Translations under genes and position numbers: made by a program | The notes under the pieces: model-generated | Databases searched by the model: none | Told to the model about the DNA's origin: nothing | The model's input: the letters and a program-made list of their open reading frames with translations, nothing else | Source of the DNA: Pseudarthrobacter siccitolerans | GTDB lineage: Bacteria; Actinomycetota; Actinomycetes; Actinomycetales; Micrococcaceae | Direction: 5' to 3' | DNA length: 64,000 bases | Assembly (NCBI RefSeq): GCF_001046895.1 | Contig: NZ_CAQI01000044.1 | Location: 248,001-312,000 of the forward strand | Shown: in pieces, positions 17,132 to 25,840 of the stretch | How the letters are laid out: the number at the start of each line of letters is the position of its first letter | Numbering within the stretch: the stretch's first letter is position 1

Positions 17132-17641
17132 CTACGTCAGCCCATGGGGTCGGACCTCCGGACCAGCTTGGGCATCAATGAAGACCTGGACCGCGACAAC
17201 ATGCGCCTCCGTCAGCCCTTGGTCCGGGCTCGGTTTCTCCAGGAGGACTGGCTTGGCGTAGTTGTGGGCCCATTCGTGCACGTCCGGCCCGAGAACGTCG
17301 TCGATCCACACGACCGCGTCCCAGTCCGCCTCCCCCGCGGCGTCCATCCGGTCCAGCCACCGTGCGACGGACCGGAGCTTCGGGGTCGGCGTATCAACGT
17401 CGCTGTCCTTCATCGCCAAGGTCACGCGCAGCGGCTCCACTTCGAGCTGCAGCTGCTCCTCCAGTCCGGCCACCACATCTCCGGGTGAGGTGGACACCCA
17501 GGCGATCCGGCCCTTGGTTGCGAGCCGCCGCACGAGCGCCACTTTCCCGTCCGACAGTTGCGGGTCCGGACTGTCGCCGCCACCGCGGCGGACCGTGGGG
17601 TTGAGCACTCCGTCGATGTCGAGAAGGATGATCGGCTTCAT
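17132..17641 (-). CDS. HAD-superfamily protein
   Basis: 169 residues. The N-terminal motif I-L-L-D-I-D-G-V-L-N is HAD motif I with both catalytic Asp residues. A later W-I-D-D is a plausible motif IV. The length and the early WVSTSPGD segment fit the small, uncapped HAD-like proteins found widely in actinobacteria. A phosphatase role is likely, but the substrate is unknown. It is convergent with the AAA ATPase and divergent from the hydrolase at 17713. Confidence 0.8.
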   Translation of the reverse strand: MKPIILLDIDGVLNPTVRRGGGDSPDPQLSDGKVALVRRLATKGRIAWVSTSPGDVVAGLEEQLQLEVEPLRVTLAMKDSDVDTPTPKLRSVARWLDRMDAAGEADWDAVVWIDDVLGPDVHEWAHNYAKPVLLEKPSPDQGLTEAHVVAVQVFIDAQAGPEVRPHGLT

Positions 17642-17712
17642 ACGAGCAAGCTACATGGTCGGCCCGGCGCTGACTATGCACAGCCGTTCCGGCCCGCCGC
17701 TACAGTGTCAGC

Positions 17713-18828
17713 GTGACCAAAGCTGCACTTCTCCTGGCCGGCACTGCCACCGCAGTCATCGTTTCTGCTGCAGCGGGGGCTTCCCTCCATATCGCACGTG
17801 CTCTTATTACCCCTGCGGGTGAACGGCCCGAGCGGATCCGCATCCTGGCAGCAGACGACGCCACAGTGACGCTGCACGCAGACGAGGACACCCTCTCCCC
17901 TGGAGTTTTCAGCCTCTACTGGGGCAACCGGACAGGCCATGCCAGGATCGGCCGGATCCTCTCCCATCAACCGGCAGCAGGCACTGTCACCCGTGCTGTG
18001 GAGAAGGTCTACGCCGGCGTTCTGGAGGCGGGCACCTCAGGTTACTGGTCCGGGTACACCTACCCGACACCTGCGGAGGCAGGATTGCCCAGCAGCGACG
18101 TCTGGCTGCCAGGGCCGGCACCGGCATGGCTTGTCCCCGGCGACGACTCCGGGCGATGGGTCATCCACATCCACGGCCTGGGCGGCCGCCGCGCCACTGG
18201 CGTTCGGACTGCACCGCTCTTCCACCGCCTCGGATACACGCAACTGCTGATCTCCTTTACCGGTGACGGTGATGCTCCGGCCACTACCGACGGCAAACAC
18301 CATCTCGGGCATACTGAGGTCGACGACGTCCATGCAGCTATCGACTACGCTGCCAGCCACGGAGCGGACTCCATCATCCTCTCCGGCTGGTCAATGGGGG
18401 CCGCCATGGCCTTGGCTGCCGCGCACACGTCACCGCTGAAGGATCGCATCGACGGACTTATCCTCACAGCTCCCGTCCTGGACTGGGACAGCACACTGTC
18501 CTTCAACACGGCGGCGGCACGGCTCCCCGCATTTCTGTCCGGATCGGCGCTGTGGATCCTCCGCGGCCCCCTGTACCGGCTGGCCGGGCTGAACCAACCC
18601 CTGAAACTCAAAGACCTGGACTTCACCTCCATAAAGCCCGAATTCCCGGTTCTCCTCCTGCACAGCAACGCCGACGCCAGCACACCGATCAGCGTCAGCG
18701 CCAAGTACGCCGCACTTCACCCGGACAACGCGACACTGGTCCGCTTCCCTATCGGCCGGCACACCCAGGAATGGAATGCCGACCCCGGACTGTGGGAGCG
18801 ATCAGTGGAGCACTGGCTGCAACCGTGA
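17713..18828 (+). CDS. Membrane-anchored alpha/beta hydrolase
   Basis: 371 residues with an N-terminal hydrophobic segment (about 4-28) that is either a signal anchor or an uncleaved signal. The hydrolase domain has HIHGLGG as the oxyanion loop, nucleophile elbow S-G-W-S-M-G, an Asp in LHSNADASTPI and His in GRHTQEWN. This arrangement resembles serine aminopeptidase/esterase-type hydrolases facing the outside. The GTG at 17713 is the start, 71 bases from the divergent HAD gene. Confidence 0.82.
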   Translation: MTKAALLLAGTATAVIVSAAAGASLHIARALITPAGERPERIRILAADDATVTLHADEDTLSPGVFSLYWGNRTGHARIGRILSHQPAAGTVTRAVEKVYAGVLEAGTSGYWSGYTYPTPAEAGLPSSDVWLPGPAPAWLVPGDDSGRWVIHIHGLGGRRATGVRTAPLFHRLGYTQLLISFTGDGDAPATTDGKHHLGHTEVDDVHAAIDYAASHGADSIILSGWSMGAAMALAAAHTSPLKDRIDGLILTAPVLDWDSTLSFNTAAARLPAFLSGSALWILRGPLYRLAGLNQPLKLKDLDFTSIKPEFPVLLLHSNADASTPISVSAKYAALHPDNATLVRFPIGRHTQEWNADPGLWERSVEHWLQP

Positions 18829-18881
18829 GACCGGCCCGTGCGTTTTGAACAGGTTCAGGCTGCTGGGAGTCCCGGCGGCGA

Positions 18882-19595
18882 TCAATCGCAGCCCTGCAGT
18901 ATCGTCGCGATGGCGTCGTGCTCGGCTTGCGTGACCCAGAGACGGTATTTGGCCTTAACGGCAGTTTGGCGGGCGACGTATTCGCACCGGAAAGCCTTGT
19001 TGGGCGGAAGCCATGTAGCTGCATCTTTGTCGCCTTTGGCACCGTTGGTGGGGCCGTCGGCGGCCATGAGATTCACCGGGTCATTGGCGAGTTCCTTGCG
19101 CTGGTCCGCGTTGAGCTGCTGGGCGCCCTTTTGCCAGGCATCGCTGAGGGCGACGATGTGATCGATCTGGACGTCGGAGCTCGTGTCCTGGCCGCGCGTG
19201 AAAGTAATCGTGGTGCCGGTGTACTTATCGGCCAGGGTTCCCGTCAGGACCACACAGTTGTTGGTGCCTTGCTTGAACGTCTCGTTCGCCAGGTCACGGG
19301 CGAGGATGTCGTTGCGGGTGTCGCAGCCATTGCGGTCCGTGTCTGCCCAGGCCGGTCCAAACTCATCGCGGGTATAGCCAGTCTTCGGCGCGCGACCCTT
19401 AACCGGAATACTCTTGAGCTGGACGAGCGCATCGGCGGCAGTTGCCGGATCTACCGTGCTCGAGGCACCGCTGCCTGGAGCACGGTCGATATTCTCAAGG
19501 GCGTTGGCTGCGGCGTCACAACCTACTAGCGACCCTGCCAGCATCATCGCGGTGACAACGGTCAGGACTTTGGCGGCAGAACAGTTGGTCTTCAT
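18882..19595 (-). CDS. Secreted lipoprotein with HNH (DUF1524-like) nuclease domain
   Basis: 237 residues from the ATG at 19595. A lipobox L-V-G-C near residue 26 gives an exported, lipid-anchored protein. The C-terminal half holds Q-I-D-H-I-V-A-L-S-D-A-W, then N-D-P-V-N-L-M and N-x-x-K-G-D-K-D, the HNH-type signature of GmrSD/DUF1524 nucleases. Four Cys residues could form disulfides outside the cell. It is downstream of the sucrase/ferredoxin-like gene, but a 126-base gap suggests a separate unit. A role in extracellular DNA use is inference. Confidence 0.82.
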   Translation of the reverse strand: MKTNCSAAKVLTVVTAMMLAGSLVGCDAAANALENIDRAPGSGASSTVDPATAADALVQLKSIPVKGRAPKTGYTRDEFGPAWADTDRNGCDTRNDILARDLANETFKQGTNNCVVLTGTLADKYTGTTITFTRGQDTSSDVQIDHIVALSDAWQKGAQQLNADQRKELANDPVNLMAADGPTNGAKGDKDAATWLPPNKAFRCEYVARQTAVKAKYRLWVTQAEHDAIATILQGCD

Positions 19596-19721
19596 GGTCC
19601 TTCTGGGTATAGGGCGTTGTTCCACGCTAGCTTCGACCACCACCTGCCGCGGGTAACTCAGTCCGTGGTGCCTGCCACACGTCCGTCACCGACAAACGAA
19701 CGGCCTTCGGTAAACCCGTCC

Positions 19722-20627
19722 TTATACTGCGCGGATTGAAACGAGCTCGTAGACCATGGCCGAGCTCATTGCCGGTCCGCGGCAAGTCAGTTGGTTCGGC
19801 GGGGCGTGGCGGGCACGCAGTTCGACGTCGACACGCGCCGGGTGGGGCGGGTTGCCGGTGATGCGGACCCGCCAGTAATCGCCATCGCGGGAGGTCGCCG
19901 CAACCACATAGTCATTCCGGCCAGCCGGGCCGAAACGTCTGAGCGTGGCCGCGACAGCGGCCTGCTGTGCTGGGATGAGATCCGTGTAGCCGCGCAAATA
20001 CTCCGCGTGGATACGGCCGGCCAGGTGTTCTTCGATCGTGGCGACGGATGACTCAACGTCCAGGTTCCCGTAGTAGACACCGTCGGGTGCAACCACCACG
20101 TTGGCTGCGAACCTGTCACCGCCTACATGCGAGGATTCCCACACCAGCTCCGGCCACCGCTCAGTCAGCGCACGTGCCACAGGCCGTCCCCGCACGGCAC
20201 AGCATTGGTCACGTTGACTGTGGGTGCACACCAGGATGACTGGCGGATGGCCGAGCTCTCCCGGGGTGCTGAGGGCTGCGGCAATCTCCGCCAGGTCCTC
20301 ATCCCGGCTCCACGTTCCCCACTGCTGACGAAAGGCACCGGAGTTCTCATGGCGCAGCACGGCCCAATGGCTCTGTCCCTCACGGCGGCGGGTGCCGGGC
20401 CGCCTCACCAGCAGTACCCGCGCCCGCGCCGTCTTCGCGGCGGAAAGCACTATAGCTTTGGTCCCAGGCTCGAGATCAAGCCCCTCGAAGCCATTGAGCG
20501 GCCACCCGCCCCGATACTCAATGAGGACCCAGACGGCACCGTGCGACGCCGTTCCGGCAATCGGGTCGCCGCGCAACCGGGCGCCATCAGAACAGAAGAA
20601 GCGCTCACTGGCGGCCGCTGCGGCCAA
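19722..20627 (-). CDS. Sucrase/ferredoxin-like (Suc-Fer) protein
   Basis: About 301 residues. The conserved core is CTHSQRDQCCAVRGRPVA (three Cys, about residues 134-143), with an earlier Cys in FFCSDG and the segment HVGGDRFAANVVV. This is the thioredoxin-like ferredoxin fold, where such cysteines bind a [2Fe-2S] cluster. I chose the TTG at 20627, since family members begin just before FFCSD; the open frame reaches GTG 20726, which would overlap the JmjC gene by 86 bases. It is last in the peptide-JmjC-Suc-Fer operon and may supply electrons. Confidence 0.75.
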   Translation of the reverse strand: MAAAAASERFFCSDGARLRGDPIAGTASHGAVWVLIEYRGGWPLNGFEGLDLEPGTKAIVLSAAKTARARVLLVRRPGTRRREGQSHWAVLRHENSGAFRQQWGTWSRDEDLAEIAAALSTPGELGHPPVILVCTHSQRDQCCAVRGRPVARALTERWPELVWESSHVGGDRFAANVVVAPDGVYYGNLDVESSVATIEEHLAGRIHAEYLRGYTDLIPAQQAAVAATLRRFGPAGRNDYVVAATSRDGDYWRVRITGNPPHPARVDVELRARHAPPNQLTCRGPAMSSAMVYELVSIRAV

Positions 20628-20640
20628 GTTATTGGTTGGA

Positions 20641-21846
20641 TCACTGTTCAACGGGAACGAGAACCCCCGCGCGCAGTAGTCTTTCAACGAGTTCGACGCC
20701 GAGATCACCCGCGGTGTGAACGTCACCGTCCAGCGCGCACATCACGGACGGCAGGTCGGTCTCACGGAAGTCGAGCCAACCGACGCGGGTGGTCAGGCGC
20801 AGGCCCTCCAGCCGTGCTTCCAGTGCATCGCGAAGCCGTACCCTGGACTCGGGGCTTATGCCTTCGACAGCGGCGAGCTGGGCCAGCGGTCCCAGCGGCG
20901 CGGGGCGTCCCTGTCCTCGCCGGGCGCGGTGGAACAGGGCAGTGGCATCAGCCTCAGCGAGGGCGGCCGCCAGCCGCTCACGGACGACGTCGATCTCCCC
21001 GTTTGGCCCGTCCACGCCCAAAGGCAACGTCCGGCGCATCTCGGGATCATCACCCAGCGCTGCAAGCGCGGCCTGGGCGAGCTGTTCGGCCAATCCGTAG
21101 CGGGTCCAGCTGTGGATTCCCAGCGTGAGGTGGATAGAGACCTCGCCCTGCGCCTGGGCGGCATGCAACCAGCCGCGCGGCAGGTAGAGGACATCCCCTG
21201 GCTCTAGCACCGTGTCGATGTAGGCCTCGCCTTTCGCGGCCTCGGCCACAGCGGAGCGGCGGTCGGTCCAGGGTTGGTCACGCAAGGGGTCCGTGTGAAC
21301 CGGCTCATGGATGATCCAGCGCTTTGTCCCCTCGATCTGCAGGACGAAGACGTCGTGCACGTCGTAGTGATCGTCGAACCCCCGGTTTTGAGGCGGCGTG
21401 ATGTAGGCGTTGGCCTGCACCGGATGTCCGAGCTCGGTGCTGAGCCTGCTGCTGAAGTCCGAGACTGGCTCCCAGGTTCGGTGCAGTGCCTGCAGCACGA
21501 GCGTGGCACCGTCCGCGAATTTGCGCCAAAGCGCTGTGTCGTCGAGCTGGTCAGGGATGGTGGCGCCGACGCCGGCGGGTGAGGTGAATGATGAGTCGGG
21601 AAATGTGGTGCCATCCTTGGCCACGCGGAGAAAGGGTGTGCGCAGTCCACGGCGCGAGATCAGTTCGTCGACGGCCTCGGCGGAGAAGAGATCGGAAAAG
21701 TCGCTTGCATCACGCGTGAGCAGCGCCGTTCGCCCCCAGACGTCGCCGGCGAACCTTTCCCGGTTAATCTCAATCAGGCGTGTCTCCAGGACCCCGCCGC
21801 TTTCCACGGCGTCGGGGTCCTGAAAGTCCGTGCGGGTGGTGCTCAA
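20641..21846 (-). CDS. JmjC/cupin-4 Fe(II)/2-oxoglutarate oxygenase
   Basis: 401 residues. The double-stranded beta-helix core has H160-x-D162 in GFDDHYDVHDVFVLQ and a distal histidine (about 228) in YLPRGWLHAA, the Fe(II)-binding triad of the RoxA/YcfD and FIH-like JmjC hydroxylases. A helical and winged C-terminal region follows, as in ribosomal oxygenases. The start appears to be TTG at 21846, three bases after the stop of the GAD-repeat peptide gene, so translation is coupled. Known relatives hydroxylate protein side chains (Arg, His, Asn or Asp), which fits a protein substrate encoded immediately upstream. Confidence 0.82.
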   Translation of the reverse strand: MSTTRTDFQDPDAVESGGVLETRLIEINRERFAGDVWGRTALLTRDASDFSDLFSAEAVDELISRRGLRTPFLRVAKDGTTFPDSSFTSPAGVGATIPDQLDDTALWRKFADGATLVLQALHRTWEPVSDFSSRLSTELGHPVQANAYITPPQNRGFDDHYDVHDVFVLQIEGTKRWIIHEPVHTDPLRDQPWTDRRSAVAEAAKGEAYIDTVLEPGDVLYLPRGWLHAAQAQGEVSIHLTLGIHSWTRYGLAEQLAQAALAALGDDPEMRRTLPLGVDGPNGEIDVVRERLAAALAEADATALFHRARRGQGRPAPLGPLAQLAAVEGISPESRVRLRDALEARLEGLRLTTRVGWLDFRETDLPSVMCALDGDVHTAGDLGVELVERLLRAGVLVPVEQ

Positions 21847-21849
21847 AAT

Positions 21850-22173
21850 TTAGATGCCCCGTTCTGCGGCTCCCCCATCGGCTCCGCCGTCGGCACCGCT
21901 GTCAGCCCCACCGTCGGCACCACTGTCAGCGCCTCCGTCTGCACCACTGTCGGCACCTCCGTCTGCACCTCCGTCAGCACCGCTGTCGGCGCCTCCGTCT
22001 GCACCTCCGTCAGCACCGCTGTCGGCGCCTCCGTCTGCACCGCCGTCGGCGCCTCCGTCTGCACCGCTGTCTGCACCGCTGTCGGCACCCCCGTCATGCA
22101 TGCCGGGGACGCCGGCCGCGCCAGCGTCCGCGGGGCCTTCCTGCTGGCTTGGATCCTGCTCTGGACTGGTCAT
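21850..22173 (-). CDS. GAD-repeat peptide, candidate substrate of the JmjC oxygenase
   Basis: 107 residues from the ATG at 22173, preceded by a strong GGGAGGAAG. An N-terminal leader of about 27 residues (MTSPEQDPSQQEGPADAG...) is followed by 18 consecutive (G/S)-G-A-D tetrapeptides, a final GGAA and the tail E-R-G-I. It carries no Cys, Lys or aromatic residue, and every fourth residue in the repeat is Asp. Synonymous codons differ between units, suggesting the peptide pattern is maintained. The stop lies three bases before the JmjC start. I propose a leader plus a repeated core that is hydroxylated on Asp; the product and function are unknown. Confidence 0.75.
   Translation of the reverse strand: MTSPEQDPSQQEGPADAGAAGVPGMHDGGADSGADSGADGGADGGADGGADSGADGGADGGADSGADGGADGGADSGADGGADSGADGGADSGADGGADGGAAERGI
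21860..22092. repeat. 12-bp-period tandem repeat encoding (G/S)GAD
   Basis: About 19 units of 12 bases, some grouped in higher-order 36-base units: the pattern S-G-A-D, G-G-A-D, G-G-A-D occurs repeatedly and two 36-base units are near-identical. Slippage or recombination at this array could change unit number. Not CRISPR-like: there are no spacers. Confidence 0.85.
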
Positions 22174-22518
22174 GCTTCCTCCCGAGAATCGAATCGCTGG
22201 AATCAGCTCCATGACTGGCACCTGATTACCCAACCGGGCGATCCTTCATCGGCACCGCCCGTGATCACCCTAACCTCACTGGCCAGCCCTGGGAACAACC
22301 TTCTTTTTATCCAGGACTGGGACAGTCCTGGTGGCCGGCCGGCACGGCCGTCCCGTCCCCTTCATGTATTGAATCCAGCGCGCGTCGGCGTCCGGGAACA
22401 CTGCTGTCTGCAAGATTGAGCAGCTTCAGAGGCATGATTTCCGCTATGGGCTCGACACCGCCGTCGGGGCCGTCATGTTGTACCGGTAACCCCGGACCAT
22501 GAATAGATGTGGCTACCC

Positions 22519-22659
22519 ATGACCAACCCGAAAGAATGGAACGAGGAACCACGAAACCCGCCACAGCCGGCGGAAGATCCGCCAGCCTGGGGACTTGAAC
22601 CGCCATCGCACAGACCTGAATTGGTGGAGCGGCGATCAGGCAACAGCCCCCGCACCTAG
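22519..22659 (+). CDS. Possible small Pro-rich protein
   Basis: 46-residue frame, MTNPKEWNEEPRNPPQPAED..., hydrophilic, with many Pro, Glu and Asn residues. The composition is plausible for a small cytoplasmic protein, but there is no good ribosome site and no family was recognised. It is the only reasonable coding candidate between 22174 and 22985; the rest of that stretch shows no gene. Confidence 0.3.
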   Translation: MTNPKEWNEEPRNPPQPAEDPPAWGLEPPSHRPELVERRSGNSPRT

Positions 22660-22921
22660 CCTCAGCGGGACGCCACCACAAGCTTTATACAGACGACAAT
22701 GCCCCCCGTTGATGAGGAGATCGGGCCAAGGGGATCTCCGCAGGTTCTTCACGGGGATCATGCATCTGTCCTCGATGTTGGTCCACTCTCGCCAGATGAT
22801 GACTCGCCTGACGGGCCGGGGCCGAGTTCGGCTTCCTGGCAGGCCGAGCGGCTGGCTGAGATCCCTGAAGAGATCGAGTCATGTCAAGGGTTTGCGCGCG
22901 AAAACTCGCCTTACCGGGGAC

Positions 22922-22971
22922 GAGTATCCCCTCGCCGTCAGCGTGGTTGCACCGTCAGCGAGGGGATACTT
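22922..22971 (-). terminator. Long hairpin downstream of the ABC transporter operon
   Basis: AGTATCCCCTCGC (22922-22934) pairs perfectly with GCGAGGGGATACT (22959-22971), and the loop contains two direct copies of CCGTCAGCG. It starts 15 bases after the permease stop on the minus strand and is the likely operon terminator. Confidence 0.6.
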
Positions 22972-22985
22972 TAATGTCGCGTTGC

Positions 22986-24092
22986 TCAGCTCTTGACCGG
23001 TTCCGCTGCAGTCACATCATCGCTCGCTTGTGAGGTGGCATTAGTCCCTTCCGCCTCCGCCGCCTTAGCCTTGACCTCGCGCCGGCGTCTACGCTGCTGC
23101 ATGAAGACTGTGATCGCAACCGCAATAATCAGGGCGAGGCCGTTGAACACGTCGGTCACCCAGAGGTCGGCGCCAGCCAGCCGGAGTCCCTGGACGCCGG
23201 TTCCGAGCAGGTAGATTGCAAGCACCGTTCCCCAAATATTGAATCGCCCGGGTTTCAACTGCGTCATCCCGAGGAAGGCCGCAGCGAAAGCGGGAAGCAG
23301 ATACTGCGGACCGAGCGACTGGTTCACTGAGTTCAAGTTCGACGCCAGGAGTACGCCTGCGACACTCGCACCGGTGCCACTAATGACGAAACTCCAAAAG
23401 ATGAACCGGTCCGTACGGATTCCCGCGAGCCGAGCCGCATCCGGATTGGCGCCGGTCGCATACACTCGACGCCCCCAGGGAGTGTGCTCCAGGATGTACC
23501 AGAACACGAGGGCGATCAAAAGTAAGTAGATGGTAAGAACTGGAATACCGAACACGTTGCCAGCCGTCAGCCCGCGAAAGGAATCCGGAAATGGCCCAAG
23601 GTACTCGCCGTTCCCGACGAGCGCTGCGGCCCCGACAAGTAGCGACGTCGTCCCGAGAGTCGCGATGAAACTCCCTAGCTTGAACAGGGTCACCAGCAAA
23701 CCGTTGACCGCTCCAATCAACGCGCCCAAAACCATCACCAGCAGGATCGCCGTACCGGGATCGAGACGTGGCTCGCGCGTAATCAGTGCCCCACAGACGA
23801 GGGCACAGAAGCCCATGATCTGTGCGGCAGAAAGGTCGAAGCCGCCGGTCGCGAGGGGGAAGAGCAACATGATCGCCAAGATGGCGGTGATCGCTTGGCC
23901 CTGAAGGATGGTGCGAAACGTCGCTTCAGTGAGAAAGGACTGGGGCATCCACGCCGCGAAGATGGCGATGATCGCAATGAGGATGAAAATTCCGGAGTAC
24001 CTCCCAAGCTGCACGTGCGCCAGACGTGCGCCGAATCCGGGCGCTTCCGAAGTGCGCTCTCGCGTCTTCGAAGATTGAGTAGTGTCAAGCAT
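22986..24092 (-). CDS. ABC transporter permease, ribose/RbsC type
   Basis: 368 residues with about ten membrane segments, including the GLLVTLFKLGSFIATLGT and LTIYLLLIALVFWYIL stretches typical of the sugar-type permeases of the RbsC/AraH family. The C-terminal tail after the last segment is basic (QQRRRRREVK). The start ATG overlaps the ATP-binding gene stop by eight bases, so the two are coupled. With 24085 and 25841 it forms a complete importer. The substrate cannot be told from sequence; sugars and autoinducer-like ligands are typical of this family. Confidence 0.88.
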   Translation of the reverse strand: MLDTTQSSKTRERTSEAPGFGARLAHVQLGRYSGIFILIAIIAIFAAWMPQSFLTEATFRTILQGQAITAILAIMLLFPLATGGFDLSAAQIMGFCALVCGALITREPRLDPGTAILLVMVLGALIGAVNGLLVTLFKLGSFIATLGTTSLLVGAAALVGNGEYLGPFPDSFRGLTAGNVFGIPVLTIYLLLIALVFWYILEHTPWGRRVYATGANPDAARLAGIRTDRFIFWSFVISGTGASVAGVLLASNLNSVNQSLGPQYLLPAFAAAFLGMTQLKPGRFNIWGTVLAIYLLGTGVQGLRLAGADLWVTDVFNGLALIIAVAITVFMQQRRRRREVKAKAAEAEGTNATSQASDDVTAAEPVKS

Positions 24093-25641
24093 GAGTCAGG
24101 TTCTCCCTAGATGAAGTGTTGGGCCGAAGCATCTCCCCCAGCAGGTTGTCGACTGTGAGGCGGGCGCCTCGCAATTCGCCAGTAATTCGGCCTTCGTGAA
24201 CGACGTATACGCGATCGCAGACGGCGCAGGCCTCTTCCAGATCGGATGTCGTCATCAGCACGGCCGCTCCGTCCGCTGCCAACTGAGTCAGCGCGTTGTA
24301 GATGGCGGACTTTGCCCCGACATCCACTCCGGCGGTCGGTTCATCCAGCAAGTAGGCGCGAGCCTGGCATCGCAGCCACCGCGCGATCATAACCTTTTGT
24401 TGATTTCCGCCGCTGAGCGAAGAAAAGCCCGCTTCGGTATCGTTCGGCTTGACCTCGAGATCGGTGAGGAACGAAGCCACCTGCTTGCCCTCCCACCGCT
24501 CGGACAACCAGCGGAGAGGGCCCCTGCCAATGATTTTCGGTAAAGTCAGGTTCTCACGCAGAGTCCAGTCGGCTACGCCACCGAGCCGTTTGCGATCACC
24601 CGGCACAAACGCAAATCCTTTTCGGATCGCATCCCAGGGCGAGCTCGGGTTGCAGGACTTGCCGTCAAGCTTGATGTCACCGGCGTCTCTTTTAGTGGCC
24701 CCGAAGATCAGGTGGGGAATATCTCCAGCTCCGGATCCGTCGAGTCCGACGATTCCGACGATCTCATTTGCCATCACGGTGCAGGAGAAGTCTTTGACGG
24801 CACCGCCCTGCAGGCCAGCAATCTCAAGCACGGCATCTTTTCCGGGAACTGAAGGCTCCGGGTAGAACGCATCAACCGGACGACCAAGAATCAACTCCAC
24901 CAGACTGTCGTGATTCAGGTCCGCAACATCGCGAGTCGCAACACTGCGTCCGTCGCGAAGCACAGTCACGCGATCAGCTAGCTCGAACACCTCGTGCAAC
25001 CGATGCGTTACGTAGAGCATCGTTCCGCCCTGCGCCTTTACATCACGCAACATCGCGAAGAGATGGTCCTTCTCGACCTCGGAGAGCGATGCGGTGGGCT
25101 CGTCGAGAACGAGAATGCCGTTGACCGCGTCGCCGTGGTGCAGCGCGCGAACAATCGCGGTCATCGTACGACTGGCCGCTCCAAGCGCACCGAGAGAAGC
25201 ACCGACGTCGATATCGATGCCGTACTTGGTAAAGACATCCTTTGCATGCCGCCGCTCCCGCGATTCCGAGAGCCAGAAACGGCCTGTGTACTGGTTGCCC
25301 AGGGCAAGGTTTTCATAAACGGAAAGGCTGTCGATCAACGCTAGATCCTGGTGAATGAAGCGTATGCCTCGACTATGAGCAGCCGCGGACGATCCGAGTT
25401 CCAATTCCTCACCATCGACGAACGCGCTCGCCCCGGCTTCTGGCGAGTGATAGCCAGCCAACGTCTTAATCAGGGTCGATTTACCCGAACCGTTCTGGCC
25501 GAGAAGGCAGTGTATTTCTCCCGCTCGAAGCTCGAGAGAAACATCATCAAGGGCACGCTGACCCTGAAAGATCTTGGTCAGACCCGTCAGCGACAATTTT
25601 GCGTCTTGGGCGCCGAACGTGCGGTTCAAGTCAGAAGCCAC
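24085..25641 (-). CDS. ABC transporter ATP-binding protein, RbsA-type (two ATPase domains)
   Basis: About 518 residues. The first ATPase domain has Walker A G-Q-N-G-S-G-K-S-T and Walker B ILVLDEPTAS. The second has an atypical Walker A (G-L-D-G-S-G-A-G-D, lacking the usual Lys-Thr), signature LSGGNQQKV and Walker B YLLDEPTAGVD, as commonly seen in RbsA/MglA proteins. The first domain's signature is also weak. The GTG at 25641 has AAGGGGA upstream and is preferred over TTG at 25662. It couples to the permease through an eight-base overlap. Confidence 0.85.
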   Translation of the reverse strand: MASDLNRTFGAQDAKLSLTGLTKIFQGQRALDDVSLELRAGEIHCLLGQNGSGKSTLIKTLAGYHSPEAGASAFVDGEELELGSSAAAHSRGIRFIHQDLALIDSLSVYENLALGNQYTGRFWLSESRERRHAKDVFTKYGIDIDVGASLGALGAASRTMTAIVRALHHGDAVNGILVLDEPTASLSEVEKDHLFAMLRDVKAQGGTMLYVTHRLHEVFELADRVTVLRDGRSVATRDVADLNHDSLVELILGRPVDAFYPEPSVPGKDAVLEIAGLQGGAVKDFSCTVMANEIVGIVGLDGSGAGDIPHLIFGATKRDAGDIKLDGKSCNPSSPWDAIRKGFAFVPGDRKRLGGVADWTLRENLTLPKIIGRGPLRWLSERWEGKQVASFLTDLEVKPNDTEAGFSSLSGGNQQKVMIARWLRCQARAYLLDEPTAGVDVGAKSAIYNALTQLAADGAAVLMTTSDLEEACAVCDRVYVVHEGRITGELRGARLTVDNLLGEMLRPNTSSRENLTHA

Positions 25642-25840
25642 CGGCGTCCCCTTTCCGCGCAATGATCCGGTCGGCCTGTTGGGTTATTTCCATACTTGTT
25701 CCTCTTGGAGAGATGACCGAAGTGAATACCATCTGCGCCAACACTCAACCGATTGCTGGAATCGGGAGGGTGAGGCGATGCTACAGGAGAGATCGGGGGT
25801 TAAACTCACCCCCGATCTCTGAATCCGTTTCAGTAAGCGG

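Noticed and set aside
21860..22092. CRISPR-like array
   Set aside because: The repeats are contiguous 12-base units that code for protein, without spacers or cas genes.
21854..22225. Plus-strand frame rich in SAPP repeats opposite the GAD-repeat gene
   Set aside because: It is the mirror of the 12-base repeat. The minus-strand frame has a strong ribosome site and a stop three bases before the oxygenase gene, whereas this one has neither.
22578..22600. tRNA-like T-arm sequence (GGGGACTTGAACC) as a possible left att site
   Set aside because: It does not match the tRNA-Leu 3' end, and no tRNA can be folded around it.
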